This document shows positions 13,705 through 26,137 of a DNA stretch of 64,000 bases, piece after piece (within the stretch, counting starts at the first letter, position 1; each line of letters opens with the position of its first letter). The notes below the pieces were generated by a model. It was not told the DNA's origin and made no database searches. It was given only the letters and a program-made list of their open reading frames with translations. The stretch lies in assembly GCA_020086605.1 (NCBI GenBank), contig JACBWW010000012.1, positions 17,612,256-17,676,255 on the forward strand, given 5' to 3'. Position numbers and translations under genes: made by a program. This DNA comes from Lanius collurio. Its lineage: Eukaryota > Chordata > Aves > Passeriformes > Laniidae.

Positions 13705-13998
13705 GGACTTTTTGCAAGAGCATGTAGTGACAGGACAAATGGGAATGGATTGAAACTATAAGAAAATAGGTTTAGATTAGATATTGGAAAAAAATTCTTC
13801 ATTGTGAGGGTGATGAGGCACTGGCGCAGGTTGCCCAGAAAAGTTGTGGGATGCCCCATTTCCTGAAAGTTTTCAAGGCCAGGTTAGATGAAGCTCTAAG
13901 TAAACTGGTCTAGTGGAAACTGTCTCTGCCCATAGCAGGGGAGTAGGAACTATATGACCTTTATGGTCCTTTCCAACCCAAATTTTTATATGATTCTT
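13705..13998 (+). mobile_element. CR1 LINE 3' end, sense
   Basis: Typical CR1 3' sequence: GTAGTGACAGGACAAATGGG, then AGATATTGGAAAAAAATTCTTC, shown here as the start AGATATTGGAAAAAAATTC, then GAGGCACTGG, GGTTGCCCAGA, GATGCCCCAT, TTTCAAGGCCAGGTTAGATG, GGTCTAGTGGAAAC and GGTCCTTTCCAACCCAAA, ending in TATATGATTCTT. It is truncated at the 5' end and moderately diverged. The minus-strand ORF over it is an antisense artefact. Confidence 0.92.
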
Positions 13999-16305
13999 GT
14001 GGAAAAAACAAGCATTATCTACCAATAGAGGTAATATTTCAGAATGGAAAAGTATTTTGGCTTATTTTAAATTAAATGTGATAAGTGGATGCTGATTTTC
14101 AGAGTAGAGTTCAGGCTCACAAATGTGTTTATTGTTGCTTTCCAAATGGAAAATGGTAGTGTTGCTGCTGCAGCAGTATGCACATAGACACATAGAGGTA
14201 ATAAAAGAGAGAGAAATAAAAAATCATTTGAAATGTAGCTGAAGAAGTAAATGGTATAGTAAACTTACAGTTTTAAAAAATATATCTATTTATTGATTAT
14301 TTACCTCAGTGTGTATTTGTGGCAGAGTCTTGCCTGCAATATAAACTGCTCAAATATTGGGAAAATGTCTTGACAGGAACAGGAATCCTATTTAGTAACG
14401 TAAATGTTATAGAAACCTTTGTTCTGTAGCATCTGAAATTCTTGGCCTAAAACAGTCTTAGAACTTTTGCGGGTAGAGAATGGACTGTCTCTAAAGCATA
14501 TGTGTGAGTCTGGCTATTAGGCTGCTTTGTCAGAAGGGGTCTTTTTGTGACTTTACCTATCTGATATGTGAGTTTTATGCTTATATCACAACTGCATATA
14601 TGGGAAAAGACTGGAGGTAAGAGTTATGATTTCCTTTACTTACTGAGTTTTTAAAGTAGCCTGCTCGATCCTCTCTCCTATCATTACTTTAGCTATAAGG
14701 GTTGTTTTGTATCATGTGCTTTCTGTTCTAGTCAATCATCTGACTGGGCAGTTGTTATTTGTTTGCTACATAGTATTTTATGGTTTTTTACCTCTTTCAA
14801 CACATGCTGAAATTTCCCTTGTTTCTCTGCTATCTGCATGGAGAACTTTGCTTTGTCATTTACCATTCCCTTGATTCCTACAGCTGACTTCCAGGGCCTG
14901 CTCCTCAGGGGCCTGTCGGGCAGTTATGCCTGTCTTGTGTATCACAGTAAGCAGCATAACCTGGAGAAACCGTCTGTCTCAATTGCATTCAGACACTGAG
15001 CTAGGAAAGATCACCAGAGGAAGTGTCAATGGACTTTTTTCTTGGTTTTTTTTTTTTCTTTTCCCCTCCTGAAAACTCAGTTTCTTCTTGGAAAGTACAG
15101 TATGCTTGAGGTGCACAAGAGCTTTTTTTTTCTACTTAGTAATACGCAAAAATTATACTTCTGATTGTCAAGAATAAACTTGTCATCAGTGTACATTCAT
15201 TATGGCTTTCTGTAGCAGTGGGCTCAGAGATTACTGTCATCAATGGTTTGCACACTTTGTCCTTGGATGAGTGTCTAGTGATTATGAGAAGAGTGGGTTG
15301 TTGTTTGTCCCTCTGTATCCTCTGCCTCTTTTGAGAACCCAGATCACTGGATCCTCCCAAGGCTGTAAGGTTCAGGTGAACCACTTCGTCATAGTGTTTA
15401 TATGAAGTGCATTGAACAAGGAAGCTTCTAAAGTAGGTTGCACTGAGGTTGTACTTTAATCCTTTTGCTACTCTGTAGTGAAACACTAAAGTAACAAGTA
15501 GGTAAACTTATTGCTCAATGCCTGATATAAATAGTGGTTATGTATTAATGCTGCTGCAGCATTCAGAGATATAATCTTAACTTTGATAACAATTAATTGA
15601 TATTGAAATCTAGTGCAGGCAGATCTTTTCCCAGCTAAAGTTTATGGAGATTTTAGTGGCATGCTAATTTAAAAAATAAAATACTAATGTATTCTCCAGC
15701 TATAGTGTGCTGTATGATTTCTACATTCATTAAATTGTTTCTACAGATATGTAGACATTTTTATCCTACATGACCACATAAATTGACATCATCGGTGTCC
15801 TATTTCATTTTATTATGCAGTCATTCCTGCCTTGTTTGAATGTATCCTGAAGAATTTCTTCTTAACTGACATCTATATTCGAATATAAAAATACATTTCT
15901 GTTAAGAAATACATCTGTCATATCTTTACTTAGAGATAGAAGTCTGCCTGCAAATGAATCAACAGTAAGGGGCTATGGAATTTTACTTATGATTATTTCA
16001 ATCAATAATAAAAATATATCAAGAAGATTCTCTGTCTTCAGTCTCTGGAGTCAAGAAATGACACTTTACCTTGTCCTGCCTGTCAAAGGTGGCAAACGGG
16101 GACTCTGTCTCAGTATTTTTTTCTCACTTTGGAGTCTAACATGCCTCAGGTAAATATCACAGATTTTGCCTGTAGGAAAGCTGTGTCTTTTTATCATTTT
16201 GCTAGACTCAGAAAAAAGAATCTGTAAGATATCAAAGTGATATTCTGACAAGCTCAGCAGCAGGAAGAATATTTTCTTTCCACTATACTGAAAGTTTTTT
16301 AATTT

Positions 16306-16317
16306 AAAAAAAAAAAA
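16306..16317. repeat. Poly-A run (12 bases)
   Basis: Follows TTTTTTAATTT. Homopolymer tract with no associated element recognised. Confidence 0.85.
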
Positions 16318-16602
16318 CTTTAAATTTTGTTTCTAAGAGATGATTTTTTTCTACTGGAAGTGAAGTAACAAAACATAAGCCACTTAAATGGAAACTAATT
16401 TGGGAAAGCTCAGCACAGTCTTTTTGGGGATTTGGTTTCTTTTGCAATTTTCTTGAGTAATTGGTATTGAATAGCTTCTTTTAGAGACTTGTATATTGCA
16501 GATGCTTTAGTGCATTCATTCTCAAACTTGAGAGAGACATGGAAGGGTGAATGTTACCCAGTCAAATGTGGCCTGTACGACTAGAAGGATAGGGCAGAGG
16601 TG

Positions 16603-17340
16603 GTCATAGAATGCTGGGGTATCTCAAGTTGGAAGTGACCGATAAGAATCATGAGGCAAAGGTTGGAGCTGCTGAGAGAAAAGGTGCTGATTAAGGCTGT
16701 GCAGAGAGCAGGGATGGAGAAGCCAATTCCAGGAGAGGCTCTGCTGAAGCCTTACTCTCACTAAGAACATTCCATGTTCCTGCCTAGAGATGATGGTAAG
16801 AGCTCTACTCCTAGTTCTTTCATCATCCATTTCCAATTCCTGCTCCACCACTTTTTGACCTATCTCCATCTGTTTTCTCCAGATATTGGATCTGCTGAAG
16901 TGATTTAGAATGCTTTGTCCTCTATCCACCATTTGAATTCTACTGCTTTGTCGAAGTGTTAGGTTCATTCATACAGCAGACCGTTCTGTGACATACAAAC
17001 TAATGGGAATTCAGAGCTTCTCCCCTTGGCTCTTGGTGAGCTGGAGCTTTTCTGCTGCTGCCAAAGCTGCAGTATGATCCTAGAAAACGGTTATGTCTTT
17101 TCTATGAGATTTGCCTGGAAGTCATCTGGTGGCCTGTGACTATGGTCACCCTTCTTTAGCAAGGTCTGTAGCAGAGCTCAAAGGCAGTGGAAAGTCTGCA
17201 CACACCATGTTAGTGGCACAAGTCAGCTCCATGTTGCTTTGGCACAGCATATCCCTGGGTCCTAGCAGTTCATTGGTAGTATGACCCTCAAGGATGTTTT
17301 TAGTGAATGCATATACCTCCTGCCCACTCATTTTGAAAAC
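16603..17340. other. GC-richer block of unknown origin
   Basis: The block begins with TCATAGAATGCTGGGG and TCAAGTTGGAAGTGACC, which resemble a much-degraded antisense CR1 end, but most of the segment does not look like CR1. Base composition is visibly richer in G and C than the flanks. Two minus-strand frames are open: 16968-16624 (114 residues, with the charged run VVEQELEMDDERTRSRAL) and 17331-17146 (61 residues, starting MSGQEVYAFTKNILEG). Neither is a protein I recognise. A decayed processed pseudogene or an unlisted repeat are possible; there is no clear poly-A tail. Confidence 0.4.
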
Positions 17341-18760
17341 TCTGAATTGAGGTGAAGAGCTGGATTGTATCCTGGGAGAAATAGAGCATGCTATACTAAG
17401 AAACTGAGATTGAGTGTCTGTGTTTTAAAAGAGGGGAAAAAAATAATAAAAGAAGAAAAGTAAAAGGCTGCAATTGATATGGTTCCTGGACCATAAAGGA
17501 CAAGGAAGGACAGGAGCAGAGTAGATGAACAGCATCAATAAAATGTCTGTCAAGTTCCTGATTTGCTGTCTTTTATGCCTTTCTTCTTCTTTTCTTTTCT
17601 AGTTTGTTTTGAGTAATGTTTCTAAGGGCACTGGTGAACTAGACAGTTTCTGGAGTTCTTACATGGAAAGCTTTTCTCTGGTGATAGTATTCTGTGTAAT
17701 TGACTATAGTTTTTCTTAAATGAGATCTTACTATTGAGTGCACACCAATTAAACAGCAATTTCTAAATATAGCTGGTCTGAAGAGAACAAAGAAATTGTA
17801 AATATTACCTACATTTCACAGAAGGGAGTCACCTTCAAAGTTTTTCCTGAAAACCAATTCAGATTTTCATGTGAATCCAGTATTTGACTTCAGCTGTTCT
17901 TCTATGCTAACAGTATATTCAAGCCAAAGAAAAATAAATTTTTAATGTTTAAAGAGTCTTATTTTTTTTATCTGGAGAGAGCAAAAGCAGTTGTAGTATC
18001 TTGAAGGTTGCATTTTCACAGGTATCAAAAGGAACAACTATGTTGATCTGGAGATGGAGCCACCCTGAAGGTTGTTTGGTAAACAGTTAAGTTAGTAGAC
18101 ACTGAACAGGTTTGTGCTCACATCATTAGAGCATGGTCAGTATCTGCATTTTCTATTAAAATTGTTTTAATCACTGATACTTGCAATTCGACCATTTGGA
18201 GAATAGTTTGCATGTTTATTATACTAACTACTGTTTCTTAATAAAATCTGAAGTAGTGTCTAGAGCTAGATAGACTTTAGACATTGAATTACTACATATC
18301 ATTATTGTCCATGAGTAGGGAAAGAGAAGATGCCCATCTTTATGGGTGCCCGTAATTTCTGTGGCATGTGGCATGTCTGTATTTTCTCTCCCTGTACTCT
18401 TTTCCAGTACAGGGTTATCTGATGCTGTTTATATTCTGTGCTTGACAAAAGACTCAAGCATGGATGGTGATGCTCCATCATTATTGTTTTCTAGAGGAAA
18501 AGAGTAATGTGATTTTTGATGTGGATGTTGGTGAATGAAATATTTGAATTTCACCTGCGCAGAGTGTATAGCAATATATATTTAGAAGAATTCCAGGTCT
18601 GTAAAAATAAGTGGTCTTCCTCTAATATTTTTCTTATGAATGAATGTGTATGAATTCATTATATTCCTGAACTGTTGAAAAACTCACCATGTGCTTTTAT
18701 TTTCCATTATTTTTCTTTAAATAACGGTCCCATTACATTATTTTTTTTTTACTTTTGTAG

Positions 18761-18943
18761 GCTTTATGCAGAGTTACTCGTTCCTCACCTAATGCTTTCC
18801 AGAGTGTCATTGAAAAAGTGGGATTAACAGCTGTACTAAATTCCTTGGCAAATGGAATATGCAAAATTCAGCAGTACATGCTCACGATGTTTTCAGCAAT
18901 GTTGTCATGTGGGATTCATCTACAGAGGCTAATTCAAGAAAAG
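18761..18943 (+). CDS. ULK4: ULK4 exon d (61 codons, phase 0 to 0)
   Basis: A strong polypyrimidine tract (ten T at 18741-18750, then ACTTTTGTAG) precedes the exon. It starts ALCRVTRSSPNAFQSVIEK and ends HLQRLIQEK. This is one of the most conserved parts of ULK4 and contains a complete ARM-like unit (VIEKVGL followed by a long helix with QQYMLTMFSAMLSCGIH). The donor is AAG|GTTTGA, weaker than the GTRAGT consensus. It is the longest exon in the window and has a length divisible by three. Confidence 0.97.
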
Positions 18944-20459
18944 GTTTGAGTTCAGATTGATATTATTCACTATAGTGGAATTTCATGAAAGGAAGAGTTA
19001 AAGTTGACACTGCTAGTGGTTTTGGGTTTTCAAAATGCTTCTCAGTGACATTTTCATATCTGAGTAGTGGAAAATGAGGAATGTGTTTCTTCTATATTTC
19101 TTTTTACTTAAAATCTAAACTCTACAGTGTATGGTTTTTCTTTCTTTCTCATGGATCTTAGATAAATGGTACTAATGGATCTCTAAATTGTTCCTGCAAC
19201 TAGGATTCAATCAATCATGAATTTCCTAGCCTGACCATAATTGATAAGGGGCCCTAAAGAAAGTCAGTAAGGACAACTATTTGACATAGCTCTTTTAGAA
19301 TTTAAAAGAGAAAATAAGGAGTGTCCTGATTAAATCTGAAGCTGTACTTTATGCTCTCCTTAAAGGACCTTAGGCCAATTTTTAAGTGAAATATCTTGCA
19401 GAAATTAGCATTTTAATACCTTAGGTTTTTCTTTTTAGTGTCACTGAATAAAACTACTGGTTTTGATTTATGTCTAATACAATTTTTGATAGAATTGATT
19501 AAAAGCTTTCTGTTTTGATCCCCAAATTATTTTGTGTTTAGAGACAAAGTGTTTCTTTTTTAGCTGTGTATCTGCATAGTTCATAAATGAAAGTAATAAT
19601 CTCCCTCTGGAAAGGATAAAAATCACAAAGAAAATAGGAACTCTAGCTCTTGTTTTCATCAGATACTCTGTTGTAATGTATGTTGTAACCTGACAGTCAT
19701 CTTGACTATAATAATCTGTTGGGCATTAGTTGAGAGAGTTTTATTTCCCTTCATATTGTTTCAACAATTATATTTAAATTAAAAGATTATCCCACCCATG
19801 TAGCCTGAAATCACCCATTCTCTTCCAAAAATTCATTTCTGTACCATGTCAGATTTGCTAGTGTGTTTTTGTGAGTGCATGTAGCTGGCCTTGAGCTTTC
19901 CAGATCCCACAACAGCACTCAGAGGTGGCAAATTGTCCTGTAATGTTGCCCTAATAGTGCACATTACTGTGAGTTGATGGTATAGTCAGAGAAGCATGGT
20001 CAAAAATTATTCACTTGAACATTCAGCAAAAGAATGCAATGTGTAACAAGCCTATGGCTACAACATGATGTTTTCTGTGAAGAATTCCTTGTTCATATAG
20101 GAATTAACATTACTGAAAGGACTCCCATACTGATACTGAATTTCTTAAGGACAATTACTAGAAGAATTCCCTTTCTGATGCTGCAGTTGTTATGAAAAAT
20201 TCTAATCAAATTTTGCAGATTAGACAATGGAAATACAGACAAATACAGACATTCCTTTAATAACATGTATCAAACAATCAAATAGATAGATAGTGGGAAT
20301 AGTACCCAAAGCTGTAAGTAAAAAATACTGTACTGTAAAAACTGATAAAGTAGGTCTGTTTCTACTGTATGTGTCCGCATTTGGTAACTGTACCTGTATT
20401 ACAGCTCAGACAAACTAAAATCTCATAGAATATGGGCTGGTTTTGTGGGTTTTTTTTAA

Positions 20460-20590
20460 ATAAGATTATCTCAGTTGGTTAGAGCCTGGTGATGATAACA
20501 CCAAGGTTGTTGCTTTAATCCCCATGTGAGGCATTCACTTAAAAGTTGGACTTGATGATTCCTTCTGACTCAGAATGTTCTGGAAACTAG
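20460..20590 (+). mobile_element. tRNA-Ile-derived SINE with CR1-like tail (TguSINE1-like)
   Basis: The 5' part aligns with tRNA-Ile. A box A region is at 20467-20478 (TATCTCAGTTGG against TAGCTCAGTTGG). It is followed by GGTTAGAGCCTGGTGATGA and an anticodon arm GGTGATGATAACACC, then a decayed box B at about 20512-20522 (GCTTTAATCCC). The 3' part (TTAAAAGTTGGACTTGATGA followed by TTCC and CTCAGAATGTTCTGG) is the tail shared with CR1 LINEs, which would supply the reverse transcriptase. This architecture is known as TguSINE1 in passerine birds. Box A and box B both carry substitutions, so the copy is not expected to be transcribed. Confidence 0.85.
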
Positions 20591-22437
20591 ATTGTAGGAT
20601 TTTGGAAGCTGAAACTAAATTCCTATTTTTCTTGAATAGCATCTAAAAATACAAACGTGCTTCTGTATTGAACTGGCAGGTGCTGTCACATTACACAGAA
20701 TGATATTATTTTAGAGGTCAAAATTGAATTTAGTAATCTGTGCACTTTTAAATATTTCATGCTCGTGATACGCAAGTCCACCTTAATGAGAAGGGAAAAG
20801 TGAGCAGTGTTGGCCTACAGATTATTTTGCATTCTGTAGAATTTTTGTGTAGCTCAGTTTAAGAGGCAGAAGGACCTCCGTGTCACACAGAAGGTAGTGA
20901 CAAAGAAGTGACTATCTGTTTAATTCAGGTGCGAACAACATATTTAAAGATATAAATGCAAGATGGAGATAATTTAGCTTTGTATATGTTATCTGGAAAC
21001 ATCCTTAGCTTGTAAGACTTAGGACTGCCCTTGTTTTTTTTGCTCTTCAATAACAGCAATAAAAGCCAGAAATGCAGTTCTGTGATAGACACTAACACAA
21101 AATTTCAGAGCACTACAGTAGCCAAAAGGGGCTGGGTTTTGTCCCATTCTGATACAGAGATTTTCCATTTTATTTTCTTGTTTTGGAAACTAAAATATTC
21201 GAAATGATGCGTTAAAAATAAAGCATGGAAAAAGAAATCAAAATCAAGAATCTTTGACTCATGATAGGAGTAGATGAAAAAAACCCTGCTGCTAATTACT
21301 TTCATCTGGCTGTCAAGATTCACCTTTGAATGACTGAAAATCAGTCACAGCTGTTTGAATGCAGTTGGGTTCTTCCAGAAGTCAGATAATAGGACAGAGT
21401 GTTTTTTATTTGGGTTTTTTTTTTTCCCTTTACTAATCATAAGTAAAATTATTCAAATACTTACAGCAATATATTGTCACAACTGCATTGTAAATACATT
21501 ATAAGTGTTGTCCTCATATTTCAGTAACTGTTTTCAATTCCCTGTCTTTTACCTGAATGTGAACAAGTAACCACCACTGTAGATGATGATTTTGTCATTA
21601 TCAGTGTGAATTAATAAAAAGATAGAAGTATCTTTAACAAAATCCTCATACTCTAAACTTATAATATGGAGGCATTTGCAAAGCATAGAAAAGGAGTTTG
21701 AAAATACAATACAACAAATACAATGTGAAAATAGCAATGCAAAAAATGTTTGCTATTGTAATTTTTGTTCTTGTATAGTGAAATCGTGGTCTAGCTGTTT
21801 TCCTCTTGTGTAGCCAATTCAAAAACATAATTTCTTTTGTTTTAAACTTGCTTTGCAGTATTACTCAGTGTATCCAATATAAAGTCATAATCTTGTTGCA
21901 GTGTGTTCACTTGAAATGGAAAGAATGTCCTTACCCTGCAGAGTCTCCATGGATACATCAAACATTGGCAGGGGAGGGAAGAACACTATAACAGTGAAAC
22001 TGAAAATAATGTACTCGGCTGTATTTGAGTGATTTTTGGCTTTTATGATATACTAAGTCCTGCAGATCTGGAAAGATGTGCTTGAGATTTTCTTTGGATA
22101 AATTGTTGCTGTTTTGCAGTCTTCAAACTGGCCAGAAAAGCAAATTCCAACAGGTCACATTTATTTCTTAAACCAGATTATTAGAGCATTCCCATATAAG
22201 TCTGATGTAACTAAGTTTAATTGTCTTAACTCATGCTAACCCCCACATGTAGCGTTGAAATATTCTTGCTTTCCTGAGTATGAGGTGTGCTCTGGCTTGT
22301 ATTTGCATGTGTGTTTGTCATGGTGTCTCATGTTACCACAGTCAGTGTTGCCTTATATATACTCTTTGACTGTGTCTGAGGTTTTATTGGATTTCTGAGC
22401 ATAAAAACTTTGTTGTTGTTGTTTTGAGTAATTTTAC

Positions 22438-22450
22438 AAAAAAAAAAAAA
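22438..22450. repeat. Poly-A run and A/C-rich tract
   Basis: Thirteen A followed by CAAACCCTTGAAAAACCAAA. A preceding (TTG)n run lies at about 22410-22424. Low complexity. Confidence 0.8.
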
Positions 22451-23738
22451 CAAACCCTTGAAAAACCAAACCACACTTAATTAAAATTCAACCTTTCAAC
22501 CTTTGCATTTATTAGTTTGTAATTTAAGAACTTTACAGCTGCAATTTCGTATTGGAGGAGCTACAAGTCATGCTCCGTGAGCTGTTGAAGTGTTTAAAGC
22601 AGTAAATTTTACCTTTTTAAATCCCAAGATTGGGGAACTCTTCTGTTCATGAAATATATTGTTGAAATACAGCAAAACAGTTCTAGAATAACTAATAGCA
22701 GTTTGTTTTTTCTGGGATATCTGTAGTTACTGATAACTGCTTTTGAAGACAGGATTAAAATGGTATCAAGAGTAAAATCTGATGGTTTCTCAGCCAGCTC
22801 TTACACTCCTGCTCTTTTTCTATTCGCAGTAAAGATGTGTAGTTAAATGTTGCAAAGGATGTCCCTAATATATTATAGTCAGTGTTGATTTGCAGTTATT
22901 CTGTCAGCAAATGAGAAATTTGAAAAATAATAAAGTGTGTTAAATGTGCATCTCACAGCAGGACTTTTAACTTTGTACGCAACATGCATGCACTGTAGTG
23001 TCACCCCTTTGAGAATGGAACTGTCTGAACACAGGTTCTGGTTTTGAAGCCATTTGTGCTCAGTCTTAACTCCTGCTAGAGCCAGTTGACACAGTTTGTA
23101 GATTATGGCTCAGTTTTTCATTCTGATTTTGTTTATCCTTTTTCTTTCCAAGTCCTAATTTTGTTTCTTCCTTGAAAATAGGTTTTTCACTTTCTGAACT
23201 CATAATAAAATTAGTTTAGATAAGAACAGTCAAAGAAGATAGAAACAATTTTATCATCTTTGGAGCATCGGGTGTATAATTTGGAGTTTGATATAGACAA
23301 GATTGTGTCCAACTTAAGGTGTAGTTTTTAATATTCCTGCATATAGGGGAATGAATATGTTAAAAATTTAATTATATTTGTGCTTCAGTACCTACGTATT
23401 CTGAAAATAGATCAGCATGCTTTTAAAATAAATATAATAAAATATCCTATGTTTATCCTTAAGGTAAACTATTTAAAAATATAAGTTTTATCATCTTTTA
23501 TCATTAATTTCATACCATTTTGGACATAGTACATTAGATAGTGTTTGCTTGTTACTCTACCACTTGTGAAGATGTTCAAAGCAGCTTCACACTGGGCCAA
23601 TCAGTCTTGGACAGAATTTATTTGCTAGTGTTCTATGGATTTTTTTCGTATGAGTGACATGAAAATGAGCAAATTTAAAGTGCGTACAGTCTTACAGTAC
23701 AGTGTGAGTAACCTTAACATATTTGTATTTACACCAAG

Positions 23739-23866
23739 GGTTTTGTGACTACAATTACTCGTCTACTTGAAAGTCCTTCAACTTTTATTCGAGCAAAAGC
23801 CTTTCTGGTCTTGCTACAAGTTGTAATTAATAACAGGGAGATGCTGCTCCTCAGTTGTCAAACAAG
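23739..23866 (+). CDS. ULK4: ULK4 exon e (128 nt, phase 0 to 2)
   Basis: The exon begins GFVTTITRLLESPSTFIRAK and ends REMLLLSCQT plus two bases of an arginine codon completed by the next exon. STFIRAKAFLVLL is a conserved ULK4 helix. The acceptor (TATTTACACCAAG) has a poor pyrimidine tract, while the donor is AG|GTAAGG. The exon continues the ARM-repeat array directly from the LIQEK end of the preceding exon. Confidence 0.95.
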
Positions 23867-25970
23867 GTAAGGTGATAGTGGAAGATAATCAAAGATGTAA
23901 TCTTTAAAGTAGTACCTGAAATATTTTAAATGTGTGGTATTTTTGAACCAGTGTTTTAGAAGTGAATTGTATTGTGTATAATATGGGTGCTTTCATTCAT
24001 GAGACTATTTTGTCTGGGATCATCCAGTGACAGTTATTCACAAGGGGAAACCACTGTCTTACAGGAAGAATCTGTCTTTAAAGTAACTTGTGGTCCCAGT
24101 GAGCATTTGCATTTTTGGGTAGGGCAAAAGATACACTGCAATAGTGAGTTGTTGCTGTGGTGGGAAAGCAAAATAAAAGGTTCTGCCATGTACCTTCCTC
24201 ATCTTGGGGTTTGGTATAGTGCATAGTCTCTTCAGGATAATCCCACTCAAGGTAAAATAGTATTTTTTGTCTATATATGTTGTGACAGTGATTTACATAA
24301 TGACCAATAAATTACTGTGACTTTTACATGAAGTATTTAATTTTTCTATGTTTTAGAATTCTTTGCAAGAAATTACTAAATCACAATGGAATTGTTATTT
24401 AAAATTTTGTATCTTGTGTTGGGACAGAAGCATTCCTGTATCGGAGAGGAGCAAATTAGACTGTTTTGGAATATGAATTGTCCCCATGTTTCCAGGTGAT
24501 CAGAGAAGGAAGATGAAAGAAATTTTAGGAATTTATAACTTCTACTGTTTGTATGAAGAATAAAATGAAGTGTAAACATAGTTTTTACAATATTGAAATA
24601 AAGCAGGTTTGTAACTGAAAGTAAGAAAGGATGAGGCTTGTGAGTAGCTACAAATCTAACTACATCTACAGCAAATATAATATTATATCTTATGTTTGAG
24701 AAGAATTAGGTTGTATACATTGGAGTTAAAGGAAGGGGCAGGTGACTTATACCGTGAAGCCACTGTGAGAGGACACCTTGTAGGGTACTAGCATTATATA
24801 GATTCCTTTGCTCGCAAAGCTGTAGATATCTCAGTATTTGTAAAATCACACAGAACAGATACTGAATCTAAGGGGTTTTTTCATGTGTATCTTTTTACAT
24901 TTCCAGAAATGTTTTATGAGATTATGTGCTCTGGTTAGTGTAAAATGCCTCCAATGATTTGTAAGTGACTTTTTAATAATGTGACCATTTTTAAAACTCA
25001 TGCTATTCATGTATCTGATATACTGCGTAGGACTCTCCCATGTGTTTGGAGAAAGGTCTGACAGAAATCCTGCACAGTTACTATTTGTTTATATATACCT
25101 AAGATATTATGTGAAGGAGAATAATAATTTTATCAACAATTTGCTTTATTTATAATGTTTTCCAATCAGCTACCTTTCTGAAGAGAATCTGTTGTGAATT
25201 TGGGATGTGATTTTGTATTACGACTTTTGGCGTTTTCCTGCTGTTTTACTGTGGTGCTCCAGACAGGGCTGGTTAAAGACCAATACATAATGTAGCACAT
25301 TAGGTAAAACAAAAACTGTTTTTCTTCATTTGGTAAGTTTTCTTCGTAACTGCTCTTTAGTGAACAGTATATCTCTTATTAGAATGGATAATCTAAAACC
25401 TTTCCCTTGGATCTAGAAAGTAAGATAGCTACAGAGAGGAGAAATGACCTACAAAATCTGGAGACAGTTGCATTCATAATATCACTATATAACTCTGAAA
25501 TAATCTTAAGCCCAACAGAGATACTGGGTGCTCATTGACTATACTGTGGGACTCCAGTTGGAGTATTTTAGTTAGATGACTTCAGTTGTCTGACAGAAAG
25601 GTTTCTTCAAAATTAAGACTCATGAATTCTAAATTGGTAGTACAGAAAGCAGAAATCAGTTGGATAATGATTGAAAATATTTTGTATACTCAAATTCTCT
25701 TTCTGAAGGTGTTTGATTTGAGAAATAAAAAGAGCATGTAGTAAAGTGTGCATAATTTCTGGTTAATTATTTGTCTTCAGCAGCTGCATCTAATGCCTGT
25801 AACAGGATTTATATTGCTTTAGATGATAAAATATGTTTATGATAACGATAATCAATATGAGGCAATATTTCAGTGTGCATCACCTAAAGGCTGATGCAGG
25901 TGATAAAACAATAATAACTGTTTCATGACAACACTGCCCTGAAAAAGGCTTTTGTTCAGTTTAGTAATTA

Positions 25971-26040
25971 TGCTGGTTTTGGCTGGGATAATGTTAATTT
26001 TCTTCATGACAACTACTGTGAAGCTGTTTGCACTGACAAC
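25971..26040 (+). mobile_element. Possible fragment of an avian endogenous-retrovirus LTR
   Basis: TTTTGGCTGGGATAATGTTA followed by ATTTTCTTCATGAC resembles the conserved start of a common songbird LTR family (GGCTGGGATAGAGTTAATTT). It is followed by a decayed GAAGCTGTTTG. No polyadenylation signal, primer-binding site, internal region or second LTR is visible. The call rests on about 45 similar bases and is tentative. Confidence 0.45.
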
Positions 26041-26137
26041 AGCCCCCTGGGCCTCATGAGCATGGGGTCTGCCTCGGGGCCAGCATCCCAAAGGCCTTGC
26101 TCTGGACAGCACTTCTGCCTTTAGACAGCAGCAAAGT

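Larger units (their letters stand above)
13130..18760 (+). other. ULK4 intron (5.6 kb)
   Basis: Intron with a sense CR1 at 13705-13998, a 12-base A run at 16306-16317, and a GC-richer block at about 16600-17340 that I cannot identify. The longest uninterrupted frame in the window (minus strand, 13859-13299) lies here; it partly reads the CR1 backwards and looks fortuitous. Confidence 0.8.
18944..23738 (+). other. ULK4 intron (4.8 kb)
   Basis: Intron containing a tRNA-derived SINE at 20460-20590 and a 13-base A run at 22438-22450 that leads into an A/C-rich stretch. Otherwise unique AT-rich sequence. No ORF here resembles a protein. Confidence 0.85.

Noticed and set aside
13299..13859. Minus-strand ORF of 186 codons, the longest in the window
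   Set aside because: Its first 60 or so codons read the sense CR1 at 13705-13998 backwards, and the rest is AT-rich with long hydrophobic and lysine/asparagine-rich stretches. No splice, promoter or family signal supports it.
15136..15486. Minus-strand ORF of 116 codons with fairly balanced composition
   Set aside because: No recognisable motif, no splice-site pair fitting an exon and no homologue I can name.
20460..20533. Genuine tRNA-Ile gene
   Set aside because: The tRNA-like part carries substitutions in both internal promoter boxes and in the stems, and is fused to a CR1-like tail, so it is a SINE and not a tRNA gene.
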